A stretch of 64,000 nt of DNA, from the NCBI RefSeq assembly GCF_021155775.2, contig NC_060237.1:16886970-16950969 (forward strand). Reading direction: 5' to 3'. The translations under genes and the position numbers were made by a program. The notes under the pieces are model-generated. The model was not told the origin of the DNA. It saw nothing but the letters and a program-made list of their open reading frames with translations, and made no database searches. The DNA is from Neodiprion pinetum. Taxonomy: Eukaryota > Arthropoda > Insecta > Hymenoptera > Diprionidae. Of the stretch, positions 49,061-60,900 are shown one piece after another; the stretch's first letter is position 1, and each line of letters opens with the position of its first letter.

Positions 49061-50180
49061 CGTTCGACAGGTTTCGAACTAATTTCATATATAATTGTCT
49101 GGATTTTCAGAATTTTCCTAGCGGCAACGTTCCCGCTGCTATTATATATACGTGTACACATACTGTAATACATATATACGGGCGGACGAGTTTCTATTTT
49201 TAGCAAACATGGTGGATGCAGCCAGCCGCTAGCTACCTCTCTGCGTCACGGCAAAGTTCAATAGATTCCTAGCCTCGTGTATCACGCACCTATGTATATA
49301 CATCGCTCGATCGCGAGATGCGTGCACCGCACGTATCTAGATAATTATGTATAATGCACACATCATCAACGAATCGCAATTTTACCAATACCTTACACAC
49401 TGTGTACGTACAATGTGCGTATGAAAAATCAGGCAAATTAATCAATCACACAAGCACGGTACAGAGTCGGGGCTTGTGCGTGTACATTTATCTACATTCG
49501 ATATTCAAACAAATGTCTAGCACAAGATGTGCCGTCAAGAATATATTATACATATTTTTTTCTGTTCGACGTGAACCTCATACGTATATAATATGTATCT
49601 AATACTCTTCCGAGGTACATATTTATCGTATGTGCGTACAATTGATTCGAAACAAAAAAAAAAAAAAACATTCCTCTTGGAATATTTTGAGATCGCAGGC
49701 TTTCCGAAATTAATTTTTTTTTTTTTGCCGAAATAACCGCTGTTTGGTGCTTTTCAGTCGTCTTATTAGAAAAATGAAATATTTTGCAAGCGTTTATGCT
49801 TCAGGAATTTCATCCAAGCTCATCGTCAGTCATTAATCCCGTACAGCAGATTACGTGTAACATCATAAGATTGAAAATATTTTGATTTACAAATCAGACA
49901 AAGCCCGAAATCGTTTCAGCCACTCAACGGTCTAATTGTATCATGGTCGGTCTTAGATTCGTAAACATATGACCGCCGGTATACTTCCAGTGCAAATCTG
50001 CGTCTTTCAAGTTTGTCCTCTTCGGTAGACCACCATTGTTAAAATCGTCAACGGTTTCATCGTTTCGCCGTCACCTTTCCGGCCGAACCGCTACGCCCGA
50101 TAAATTGTTTATATAAAAAAATCGATGCAGAAAGTACCTACCAACGCATCGCGTAATTAATAAAATGTTTCGTGACGCGG
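49061..50180. other. Spacer, nothing seen
   Basis: Mixed composition with homopolymer runs (A15 near 49,655, T13 near 49,717). No gene is recognised. It would be an intron or promoter-proximal region if the distal mex-3 promoter is real. Confidence 0.4.
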
Positions 50181-50550
50181 TAGGTACCTACACGCGTGAC
50201 TCCGTGTGTCCGTAGGTACGTACAAATCGCGTTGCACGTTTGCACGATGTGGAAGGAACGAGCGGCTCGAGAAGGTTCTCGCATGACCGAGCGGGCAGCG
50301 GGGGCAACGAGCACCCGAAGGTACACGAGGGTCCGAAGGATAGGGGTTGCGGAGCGTCGTCGAGCCGGTTGTGCGAAGGGTAGGAGACGGGCGGGCTGCG
50401 AGCGCGGCAGGGAGGGGGTGCCGAGGATCGGACCACGTGACGAGCAGAGCCAATCAGAGCGGCGGAAAGCCGGCGTCTGGCACATGGCGGAGAACCGCCC
50501 GGGCTGCACGCGCGCCTGTCTTCCCGTCGAGCAGCGATCAGACTTCAGTC
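50181..50550 (+). promoter_or_regulatory. CpG-rich candidate mex-3 core promoter with initiator
   Basis: A G+C-rich block ending in the initiator TCAGTC at 50,545-50,550 (ACTTCAGTCGGTCGG). No TATA box at the expected distance. Transcription from 50,547 would give a 5' UTR of about 1.1 kb, unspliced, or shorter if spliced to 51,522. ORFs on both strands here are composition artefacts. Confidence 0.4.
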
Positions 50551-51660
50551 GGTCGGTGACGCCAACGTGACCATCATCTCACTAACCAAAATATACACGG
50601 CGACCACGTTGTTGTACTACGTTATATACTGCACCCGTGGAAGGACAGATTTCTAAGCTAAATATTAACGATAGTAAATATATTCGAAAACAACGGAGAG
50701 AACGCAGATAAAGCTTACCAACGACAAACCTATTACGTAAATAAATTAATGAGCAAACGGAGAGAGGACTGTTGAAAGACAGACAAATAAGTAAACGGAC
50801 GCGAAAACGAACGGATTAAAAACAATTAATATAAACAAAGTTTCGCACTCACCGGGAGGTCTTACCGACTGAAGTGTAATTACGATTATTATTATTACAT
50901 TGAACGTTTCCATTATCATACGTGAAACAAAAATAAACAAACAAACGAAACAAAACTAATCCTGATAAAGAAACAGTAAAAAGAACAAAATACTTAAGGA
51001 AGAAGTTTATAATTTATTTTTGTACAGTGAATAACTTTTACATATACATCGTTCATTCGTCATACATACGTATACCACGTGCATGCATATTGTATAAATA
51101 TTTCGACGACGAGGATAAAACTGCGAGAAGTATTATAAAGATAAAAACGCAACGGTATTAAATAAACAATCGGAATAAAGAAACGTAAAATATTCTGTTG
51201 TGTCCCGTGCGTATATGTATCTCTCGTGCTAATCGCGATCTGATGTAATCAGCTAATGATACATACGTATTATATTTATATATAAATAAATCGATATACA
51301 TATATATACATTTGTATATATATATATACTTACATGTGTGAGTGAATGCATCGTACGAATACCCACGGTTGATAAAAAGAAATCAATAAAAACAAAAAAA
51401 AATAAAAATAAAGAACATCAACCACTCGAAGGAAAGAACTTTGTATCCATCATCTTGTGCTGTTCGAATATTAAACCAACGTCGATAGTGAGCGAGCAAC
51501 GGTCGGACGCGCTTTTTTCAGTTCTGAAATACGTATCTCTACACTCGCGTCGTTTACAGAGGACAGAGACACAAGGAGCCGATATACCTCGGGTGTGATT
51601 CGAGAAAGAGGAGGAGCGAGATAAATACGCGAGGGAATAAAGACGAGTAAGTAATCGAAA
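50551..51660 (+). other. Likely mex-3 5' UTR region
   Basis: A+T-rich sequence with a TA microsatellite (51,290-51,330) and short upstream ORFs, such as ATG at 51,347 with eight codons. Acceptor-like sites occur at 51,028 (TTTTTGTACAG) and 51,521 (CTTTTTTCAG), so part of this stretch may be intronic. Confidence 0.45.
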
Positions 51661-51922
51661 ATGCCGACGAGTTTGTTCAGCGAAATGGATCGCGGCACGA
51701 CCACCGGCTCCCTCGAGGAGCAGAGAGCCCTTCAACTCGCCTTCGAGCTCTCCATGCTCGGACTCGAAGGGAGTCCGGGCAACAACGGATCCAACGGCGA
51801 TGACAACCTCGCGACACCGGCGAGCGTCTTCGAGGAGGCTCGATCCAAGAAAAGCCAAAACATGACCGAGTGCGTTCCGGTTCCGAGCAGCGAGCATGTC
51901 GCCGAAATCGTTGGACGACAAG
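51661..51922 (+). CDS. mex-3: Mex-3 RNA-binding KH protein, first coding exon (partial)
   Basis: 87 codons plus one base, ending at the donor ACAAG|GTAGGC. The start MPTSLFSEMDRG and the following EEQRALQLAFELSMLGLEG match the conserved Mex-3 N-terminus. Residues 67-87 (NMTECVPVPSSEHVAEIVGR then Q) are the start of KH domain 1, cut inside the GRQG turn by a phase 1 intron. The rest of KH1, KH2 and the usual C-terminal RING finger must lie beyond the window. Mex-3 binds mRNA 3' UTRs in the cytoplasm and represses translation; in the beetle Tribolium it represses caudal mRNA in the embryo. Read-through past the donor meets a stop within about 50 codons, so the splice is required. The opposite-strand ORF of 179 codons is a shadow. 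Confidence 0.95.
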
Positions 51923-54373
51923 GTAGGCAACCTTATTCTTACGCACTTGTTCACCACCGTTCAATGCCATCCCCCCCCCCTCCCATTGAGAAGAAAAACA
52001 GCCCGCTGAGGAGTCGCGAAGCGAAAGAGGCAAACACGCGGCGACTTCGTACCGGCGGATTAAAACCGTGATACCCCCCTCCCACCCCACAATCTTCGTT
52101 CACTTCTCACGTCATCGACGCGTAAATTTGTTATCGTCTGCAAAGGGTAAAAAGCATGTTCCGAAAGGAGCTTTTCCTGCCACATTTGCGAGTGTGCGGT
52201 AAGCTGCTTGCCGCTCGTTTCCTTCCGCCACGTGCGACAGTTTGGTTGTGATTAGCGAGTGAAATTTAATTTCTCTTTTTTTATATAATTGAGAGATGGT
52301 CGCACGTTGAGTTTTTATCGAATTCATGTATTCGGAAGGTACGAAGATTATGTTAAAAATGTATGGTAAGGAAATACCAGAATTATAAACCAAAGGGAAG
52401 ATATCGAATGTCCATTTCGAGTTCGGCTGATAGCTTAGTTTGTTGGGGATATTTTGTTTTACACGGACACTGAGACTGATTTTTTTTTTTCCATTTTACG
52501 GTAGTGAATTTCATATTTTTGCGTTTTTCTTTTCGTCAAATTTGTGGTATTGCGGCAGAGAATAGTCTCGTCAACAAAGTCAACCACCGTGAGATGAGAT
52601 CGAACGAATCTCAGAATTTTGATCATTTCATAGTGATTTGAAACTCAAAGATGATATCCAGACTTTAGTCTGTAAGTTTAAGGGTCTAGTTTACTTCCAT
52701 TACTGGGTAAATTTCCTTAGCTTCTTAATATGTGAAATCGTTTAATCCTCACATGCGACCATCTCGTAGTAGAATGAGCGAAATTATATTTTGATTTTTC
52801 TCTTTCGCACGATGACTGTAGTCAGCATCGTTGGATTTGATTCAAATTCTCTGTGCACAAATCTCTTGTTTGCCTTTGGGACTTCCGCCGCAGGTCAGAC
52901 TCTGGGTTCAGTTTTTGTTCCGTACAGTTGCGAAATTTTCGCGTGTAGGTTCGTGCCGTTGTTATTCAGCCTGCTACAATGAAGGTTAATATTTATAAAT
53001 TCAGATACTATGGTGCAGATGTGTTGTGTACACCTATATTGTACCCGTATCGCAAAGCGGTAAGAAGTAATAATTGTTATCTCGGTCGGCAGGGTTGATA
53101 GCCAAACTGTCAGAGTAAGTGTGCTCGTCGTCGGGCTGTTTATCTCTCGGTAGCCTAGCCGGCCGAGTAAGTCTCTCGATCGTTCTCACGGCTCAAACAT
53201 TCGAATGATGTTCGTACTTTGTCGTCGCGGTTCGGTCAGCAGCCGCTGCCTGCTTCGAAGGTCTCAAGCCCGACCCTCGGCCGTGGTTTCAGAGTAAAAG
53301 GAGAGAAAAAAGGAAAACAAATATCCAATGAATAATACGCCGATCATTATTCCTGATCGGGCGATCGTTTCGGGGGACGAAACTTTCACTGCCAACAATT
53401 TTGCACGGTGCGTGCGCGATTCGACCCACACGACGAATTTGCCAATCGCCTCGGCGCAGCGGTATTACAGACGTAGTAATGTATCATCCCGAAAAATTGC
53501 ATCACGGCGAATAAAAAATAAAATTCGTAAATAAGCGGTTAAGAAAATTAGCGAACTCTGCGTGTACCTATTAGCAGCCAGCGTCGAGACTGTGGCAATA
53601 AAAGTAGTAATTCACTGTGAGATTAAGATTCCCAGGCAGACGCCCCCTCGTATCGTGTCGCAGTTCGTCGCAGCGCGAGCGCGAGCTTCGTTAGGCAATT
53701 CGAATCGTTATTGAATAGAGTCGACTCATTATTCAAACGCTTCAATAACGCGTGCCGCCAGTGCAGGATTTGCGCGTCGGGGACTTTTTTTTATGCGAGA
53801 CACGAACCTGCCAACACTATCCTTCGTTCCTCTTAAAGTTAGCTGCTCATTTTCCGCAACACATTCTCGTTCCACTCGGACGAATCGGCATCCCCGGTTT
53901 GCGTTCAACCGTATTTTCGAATCTACTCGGTCTCGAGAATCATGTTTACCAAAAACACAACAAGACCGCCGTCGCGGCGTATCGCGTCTCTATATTACGT
54001 AATTGGTCATTCGGCTGACCGTGGTTTTAGTATATTCACCCGTTCAGAGCGGCGTGGTTAAAGGTATATGACCGCGGTACGTTCGTTCGTTCGCCTTTGT
54101 GTGCATAGCTACGATATACCCAGCCGAAACTTTATAACAGACCAACACCGAGTACTCGCCTCCTCGTACGTGCGGGAGAAGCGTTGTGCAGTGTTGAGGC
54201 TAACGATTAAACCTATAAGCGTCATCTTGGCTCTGCCGATGAGATGGCATTATTTTACGGTACCTGCGCCCGGCTGCCCGAATATCTCGCATACGCTCTA
54301 CGCACAACGTGTTAAAAACGCTCGTGGGTAGAGAGGGACGTGGTGTGCGCTCGAGTTGCGCCGAGCTGTCTCC

Positions 54374-54460
<87 letters not shown>

Positions 54461-54467
54461 AGAGAAA
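54374..54467 (+). repeat. (GA)n microsatellite, about 94 bp
   Basis: A nearly perfect GA dinucleotide run with GAAA interruptions at both ends. It creates Arg/Glu and Ser/Leu ORFs in all frames that are not genes. GA runs can bind GAGA-factor-type proteins. Confidence 0.95.
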
Positions 54468-55097
54468 TGGTCGTCGCGAGGAGCGACGCAGAAGAAGAAG
54501 AATAAACGGAGAAAAGAGAGAAGAGCGCGTCTCGTATCTAGACTTCTATTATTTATACCTCTCTCGAAAACTCTGTGTGAGAGAGAAGAGGGCGTCCATC
54601 GCGTCGACAAAGGAGAAGACGAAGAAGCGAAGCCATGTGCTCGGCGGGACCACGTGAGACTTACTAACCTTACTGCTAACATTGACCGTCTAATATTAGA
54701 CCGGGAAACATGCTGTACGGAAAACGAACGGTGACACTGATTCGTTGTGTTACCGATGGATGCGCGTCCGCTGGCTGTTACACGGCCAAGTACGGCGGTC
54801 ATTGAATGGCGAAAAATCGCCTTGCCTCTCCCCCTCCTTCCTCGCGTCGTCGCATGCGTTAATTCACGTTTTACTGATCGGAAATAATATAATTAGCCAG
54901 AGTGAGAGAAAGGTCGCCGAGGCTTCGTGTCGTCCGTTCGACACTCAATCGGCGCAGCTGCTCTGCTGTGTATTTATTTACCTCACGTATTTTAGTGTTC
55001 GAATTCGTCATGAACGAATCATTTTCGATAACGCATAAAGGTGCGTCCCATTCAAAAAGATGTGCCCGTTCGTTAAGGCTGTATTTTTTCCCTCCAT

Positions 55098-55144
55098 TCT
55101 CTCTTTCTCTTTCTCTTTCTCTCGCTCGCTCGCTCGCTCGCTCT
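55098..55144 (+). repeat. CTTTCT / CTCG low-complexity tract
   Basis: (TCTCTT)n followed by five CTCG tetramers; pyrimidine-rich on the plus strand. Confidence 0.9.
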
Positions 55145-55774
55145 GACCGGAAGCAGTAATGAGCGCCTCTGTCGCCAGACACGCCGAGTCCCGAGTTCGC
55201 CGATGATGAAGTTACATAGTTTTAAAACGTGGCAAGAGTTTATCCACTCACGGCGCGACGTTTACCGACATTATGTGTATACAGGAATGCAGACAAATAC
55301 GAACAAACATGTATCGATGGAGCTATTGATAATGTAAAACCTCGCATAAAGGTAAATTATCATTATCGTCGCGTAATCTTCTTTCGCCTTTAGATTTATA
55401 CCTATGCCTCGCGAAATTCAATACTGTCTCTCATTTCAAGTACCTACAGTAAGGCTTGCACCAAAAATTCCTTCACATTTCATCAATAACTGACGACAGT
55501 TAACTCTGACCGACGAGATCAACTTTGTTCAAATGCCTACCTACCCAGAAATTCAGCCTGCTACCGAAACATACGTTCCACTTATTTTGGTGAGGATCTC
55601 GAAGAGTTCCTGTAAGCTAACAGTGCCTGTTCAAGGACATAGATAATGTGCGTATCATACTTTCACGGCGAGCTGGAACTACCGCGTTAAAAGTTGTCGG
55701 ATGACTGGTACGATGATTATAATATTTTAGTATACAGCTACGCGTTTTTGAACTGCGCTGTAAACAAGGGCATG

Positions 55775-55810
55775 TTTAGATTTAGGTTTAGATTTGGATT
55801 TGAGTTTAGG
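55775..55810 (+). repeat. Six tandem TTTAGG-like hexamers
   Basis: TTTAGA, TTTAGG, TTTAGA, TTTGGA, TTTGAG, TTTAGG in direct succession. They resemble but do not equal the insect telomere unit TTAGG. Confidence 0.7.
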
Positions 55811-56013
55811 TTGTCTCGTCGTCTCACTGTGGTACTTGTGTCACACTGCGCGTATCTGTGCACGCATGTATACAAGCTAAGGATAATATTTTTGAAAACT
55901 CTTCTTCGCGCTAAGCGAGAATGAGATATACGGCATAGAGAGGGGGCAGGGAAATGAGTTTATTGTAGAGAAATATATAGTGTCCTAGGTTGATGTTCTA
56001 CGACGTCCCGATT

Positions 56014-56039
56014 CTCTTTTCTTTTCTTTTCTTTTCTTT
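56014..56039 (+). repeat. (TTTTC)n microsatellite
   Basis: Five TTTTC-type pentamers in a row. Confidence 0.9.
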
Positions 56040-57906
56040 CGCTTCTCTCGCAGACTGCGCTGCAGCTTCCTCCTGGTCAACAGATGTTCGTTTATCTCAT
56101 ATGCAGTCTTGAAGCCAGGCTGTTTTCTCGAATTCCGCGCGACCACATGACTTTCTCTGTGACTGTGAACCGTTTCGAATAGTGATGAATTTTCTCGTTC
56201 ATTCACTCATTTGGCCATTCATGCACAGCACGTTGGTTCACGCGCTTCCGGCGAGATTTCAAAATATAGTATATCATGAAACAGACATTAAATTTGGCTA
56301 CTCGTAAATCGACACGCGTTTATACATGATGAGTATCCTGTGACAAATTCTGTTTAATAAGCTATAAAATTCGCCTTGTCGTAGTTATTGTACTTCCAGG
56401 TTCTTCGGTTCCTTTCAAACCGACGTTGCGTGTGCTCGAGTTTACAACACTGCAGACCGCAAATGAGAGGTATCCGGTCGAGAAATGTAATTTTGGCGGT
56501 TAGCGCGATCGGAAAACGTTATGTGTATAGGATGTGGGGGAGTTGGTTGGACGGAGGCTCACACGTGTTCGTAACTGGCATCGTTTTCAGCCTGGATTTC
56601 AAGCTGGCTACTCATTCTTTTTATTTTTCTTTATCCATTCACTTATTTATGTCAAACCTTTCATTCCATTGTTTGCATTATATTTTCAATATTTTTCTAC
56701 ATATTATTGTCGGCGAAAAGATGGAAAATCTCCACCGGAAACAAACATTTTTGCAATATTTCTATAACGATTTACGACTCATACGCGGGTTATTTCTTTA
56801 GTCTCGTATCGTGCAGTTTTTATGATAAACAAATATTACAGTGTTAAATACCGAAGAAGATGAAGAAGAGTAAAAAAAAAAATATACCATTGATATAAGT
56901 ACGGACGCATGCTCGCGATTAAGCTGTCATTAACTCTCCTGGCTGATTCGCCGTACAAATACAAGCCGGAAAGGTCGGATAGGTCGGTTAAAGTCACCTG
57001 CGGATTATTTCGATCGGAAATAACACGCGAAAGACGGTTAGGCGAGACGCGAGAATGTGCGAGGAGTTCGTATCGGTCGGCAACACCGAATTGATTTCTT
57101 TTCGCGTGTCTAAATCTAGTTTTTTCCTGCGGAACGATAATTTATGTACCTGTAACATTACTGTAAATCATACAAGCACGTAACGTACGCTGGTGATTTT
57201 TTTATAATAATATTCCGATCGACGTGCTTAAGCTTACGAACGTTGCGAGGAGTATCCGAACGTGAATTTTGATTTAATTTTACATATGTTTTTAACCTTC
57301 ATGCAATAATGTAATACAGGGTCACCGGCATCGGGCTATAAACAAAAGCTTTTGGTAATGGATTATTTTTGTCGCTAAATTTCGTTTTATTTTTCGGTTT
57401 GTTTGTTTTTTTTTTTTATTTTAATTTGTAAACCCTTATTTGTACTGGATTAAGTACATCCAAAACAAATTAAATAAAGTACATAGAGCTGACTAATTCA
57501 AACTATGTTGGAAAACTCGGCGAAAAGTCAAGGTCTGTAATTGTTGGAATAAATTCGAGGAGTTTATTTCTATAACATGTGTCATCTTTTCTGTAACTAT
57601 GCGATTAACACGAATGTGAGAAATATTTATTTTCACAATGGTACGCCGCATATGCAGCGCCACAAGCGTATCTATTCGTCTCATGATTTTTAGCGAACGA
57701 TCGTTTTACCATCAGCATTAATATACCCAATTCAAAATCTCGTATAAAAGTTCTCTCCGCGTACGTACAGCAAATGATATAATAAATTTTGAAAGTATAA
57801 AAGGTGACAATCGACGACACCGACTACGAGGATGAGGACAATTTTCTATTAGAATTATATATCGGGTGTCGCCTCGTGGGGGAAACGCGTGGATTACGCC
57901 TGTCGA

Positions 57907-57929
57907 GGGGCCCAAAGCAATTGGGCCCC
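57907..57929. other. GC-rich perfect hairpin
   Basis: GGGGCCCAA, five-base loop AGCAA, TTGGGCCCC. A 9 bp perfect stem, unusually stable for its size, in a CpG-rich block of the mex-3 intron. Function is unknown. Confidence 0.5.
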
Positions 57930-60900
57930 GTTCCCTGGCGCCTTTGTCAGTCCCTGGCGCAGCTGCCGTCGATCCACAAGGTCTTTCCGTTCTCAAACTA
58001 TACTCTCGAAACCCGATAACCACTCGACCACCGCCGACCCGCTCGTTCTTTGGTTCCCTACCGTCGTCACTGCCGCAACTCACTACCACCGTATGGGGCT
58101 GCTGTTGCAGCCACCGTCACCGTATAATTATACATGCACTGGAGGGTCTCTCTGCTACAACCCTCGAGTCCCTACAACATCTCCCATGCTCGAGACAGAG
58201 GACGAGGAGGTAGGTGGTCGTCCCGCCGCCTTCGCCAAAACATGTGGTGCCATTACGCGTGGTGTGTCGGTACCGGGTGCCAGCCATGAGAACCACTGTC
58301 GAACGTGAAACATGCCCCCGCGTAGCAGATGTTTACTGCTGCACGTATGAAATTAACGGTTTTTTTTCCCTTCTTTTCTCTTCTTCGTGTGTTTTCTTTC
58401 TTTTTCTTTTCATATCGTTTTTGATTCTCTGATCTGCTTCTTTCTTTGTTCGTTGTTGATCAGTTTTATTTGTTCAACTTTTGTCTACCGAGTGCTCTCC
58501 GATATGCTTAATATCTACGTATGCGTACAGCTAAATCGCAAAGGTCAACAACCGTAAATCGGCGGTAATGAAACTTTGTTCTTCTCTTAACGAGGTTGAG
58601 CTCGTAACGGTGCAATTTTAGGAAATGTTGTTTCACCGCTTAAGGATTGTCGAAAATTCGGTAAATCGTAAAGATTCACAAATCCCTTTCAAGTCATTCT
58701 GTAAGGTTTTAAATTAATGATTTTTTACTCAATGTTTTGTTACGCTCGTCAGCCTCAATTTTTTGAATTCGAACCTCACCGGAAGAAAATTGTATAAGAA
58801 TATCTATTTTCTGTTCTTGTTGTCTTTTGACAAACTACGCTCTAGGATGATACACACTGGAGAATCCTAATATTTATCGTGGAATGTGAAAACGAAACTC
58901 CATCACAAAAGAGAATCAAATATTTTGGTGACGCTTTAGCTTCTTGTTTTGTTCCCGAAAGTTAGTTACCATCCCAAATCACTCTCATCTGTGTCGCATC
59001 AATTTTTTGGCGGGAAGGACGACAGATAACGAGTTTGTCCGTCCTACGAAGCGGACAGAACTCGCGATACGTTTTACGCTTACTGGCTGGCCGAGTAATC
59101 GAGGCATTCAGTACTCACTCTGTGAGTCCCTTGTCACAAATTCACGGAAGTTACAAACCACGCATGTTAAGCTCCCGAATGTACATTTTCGACATTTGTC
59201 ATATGGGTGCTGCCGCGTGGATCGTCATGAGGCGAGTCCCTTGGGTCTCCTTCGTATCTCTAAATTGGCCTCAACGAGTCCCTTAATGAGACACACGGAC
59301 ACGCACACGCACACAAGTTTAATTTCCCCAAGAGTATCGGGATCAAACGTAAATGGGTGTGGCCAAGTGACATCGGGTAGCGCCAAAACGAGAGTGTTTA
59401 TGAAACTCGTGGCTCAACTGCATCATCGTGAACATGTTTAAAACGAGTACCACAGATACCAACACTTTCCGCACGACGTCGAGGTATTACAGTTCAGTGG
59501 TGTCAGGTTCTTATTTTGTCACAAGACTCTCCCCTTGGGATCGTATACTATCCGTCGCAACATGGTGTCTAAGTGAAGAAAAACAGTTAGATTAATTATC
59601 CCAACCGTCGATGTCAGGAATTGGAACTTGCAATTCAAGATGCCGTTTCAAGCATATTATTTTTGGTCTTCTTTACTGAAATGATAATTCTGTACCTTAT
59701 AAATATGAAATTTTAGTGTTTATAGGTCAAATACAGGTGAACGTAAATATCGTTACCAGGGTTCAGCCAAACTTGCGATGGGGTGAAAAAAAAAATGGAA
59801 AAAATGATAGAATTTTATGGTACAGGTGGGCTGCGATATTTCCATATTTCTCTCGGCGCGATGCGGGATCAAATATCTCGATGCCGTCTATGTAGGTTAT
59901 GCCTTCCTGGCCCGCACGCTTGCTCATTGAATGATGATATCAAAATGTAAGGACTAGGTACCCGAAGTAATTCGAAAAGGAAAGATCCTGTTACACCGGG
60001 ACGTATCTCGCTCGCTCTGACCCGGGAGAGGAAGTAGCGAACTACAAAATCTCTTTGTTCGCTCGCTCGCTCGGGGGCCTTGTAGTATTTTTCCCCCGGG
60101 ATGGGGGCGGCATCGAGTAACTCGACTCGTCCCGTCTCGTCCCGTCTCGTCACCGTTGCTTCACCTTCTCTCGCCTCGGAACCTTTGTCCCATATACCTA
60201 CCCACCTACCTGACCGAGTGGAGCGCCGCATTGGCTCTCGAGATTCACGGATCTTGCGCTGCAGCGACGAACTTCATTTCTTTTCCACCTCGTTTTTCTA
60301 TCTCGCCGTTTCTTGAAAACTTTTCTTCAATACGCGGTTGGAAAGTAAAATTTTCGAAGCCTGTGGGAGCGTGCGTAAGATCTATTTCTGAACAGCGTGG
60401 TAAAACTACGCTGACGCATATCTATAAATTGCGATCAGCTGAAAACCTCAATTTTACACACCAGGGGTTTCATGGCACGTGAGCACTTTCCCATAACTTA
60501 ATTTTACGCAAGGATCTTGCGTACCGCCAGCGACGTTCTTTGGCTGATTGTGAGTTCAATTTGAAGTTTGCGAGCTTAGGACGTTTAGGTTAGGTTTCAC
60601 GAAACCGTGCCTGTGCCTTTGAACCTCTTGATCGACCTTGATGTATATCCTTTAAATTATTACATTAAATTCGTTTCCTTCTCAAAACGAAGTTTCTTCC
60701 GCAGGTGTTAGAAAAAATAGGTCGTGTCACTCGCTGCAAATTTCACTCTCGTCGGAAATCGTCCGCTTTCCGCACTCGTGACACAATACGCACATATACT
60801 ATTCTCTTACGACGCGTGACGTGCCGATCGTGCGTCGAATCGAAGAGCCGTTGTTGCCTTGTTACTCTTCGGCCATCCTCGCTCGTCCTACCGAAGTATA

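Noticed and set aside
51418..51957. 179-codon minus-strand ORF opposite mex-3 exon 1
   Set aside because: Shadow of the conserved mex-3 exon; no independent motif.
54200..54802. 200-codon minus-strand Ser/Leu-rich ORF and plus-strand Arg/Glu-rich ORFs
   Set aside because: They are translations of the GA microsatellite in different frames.
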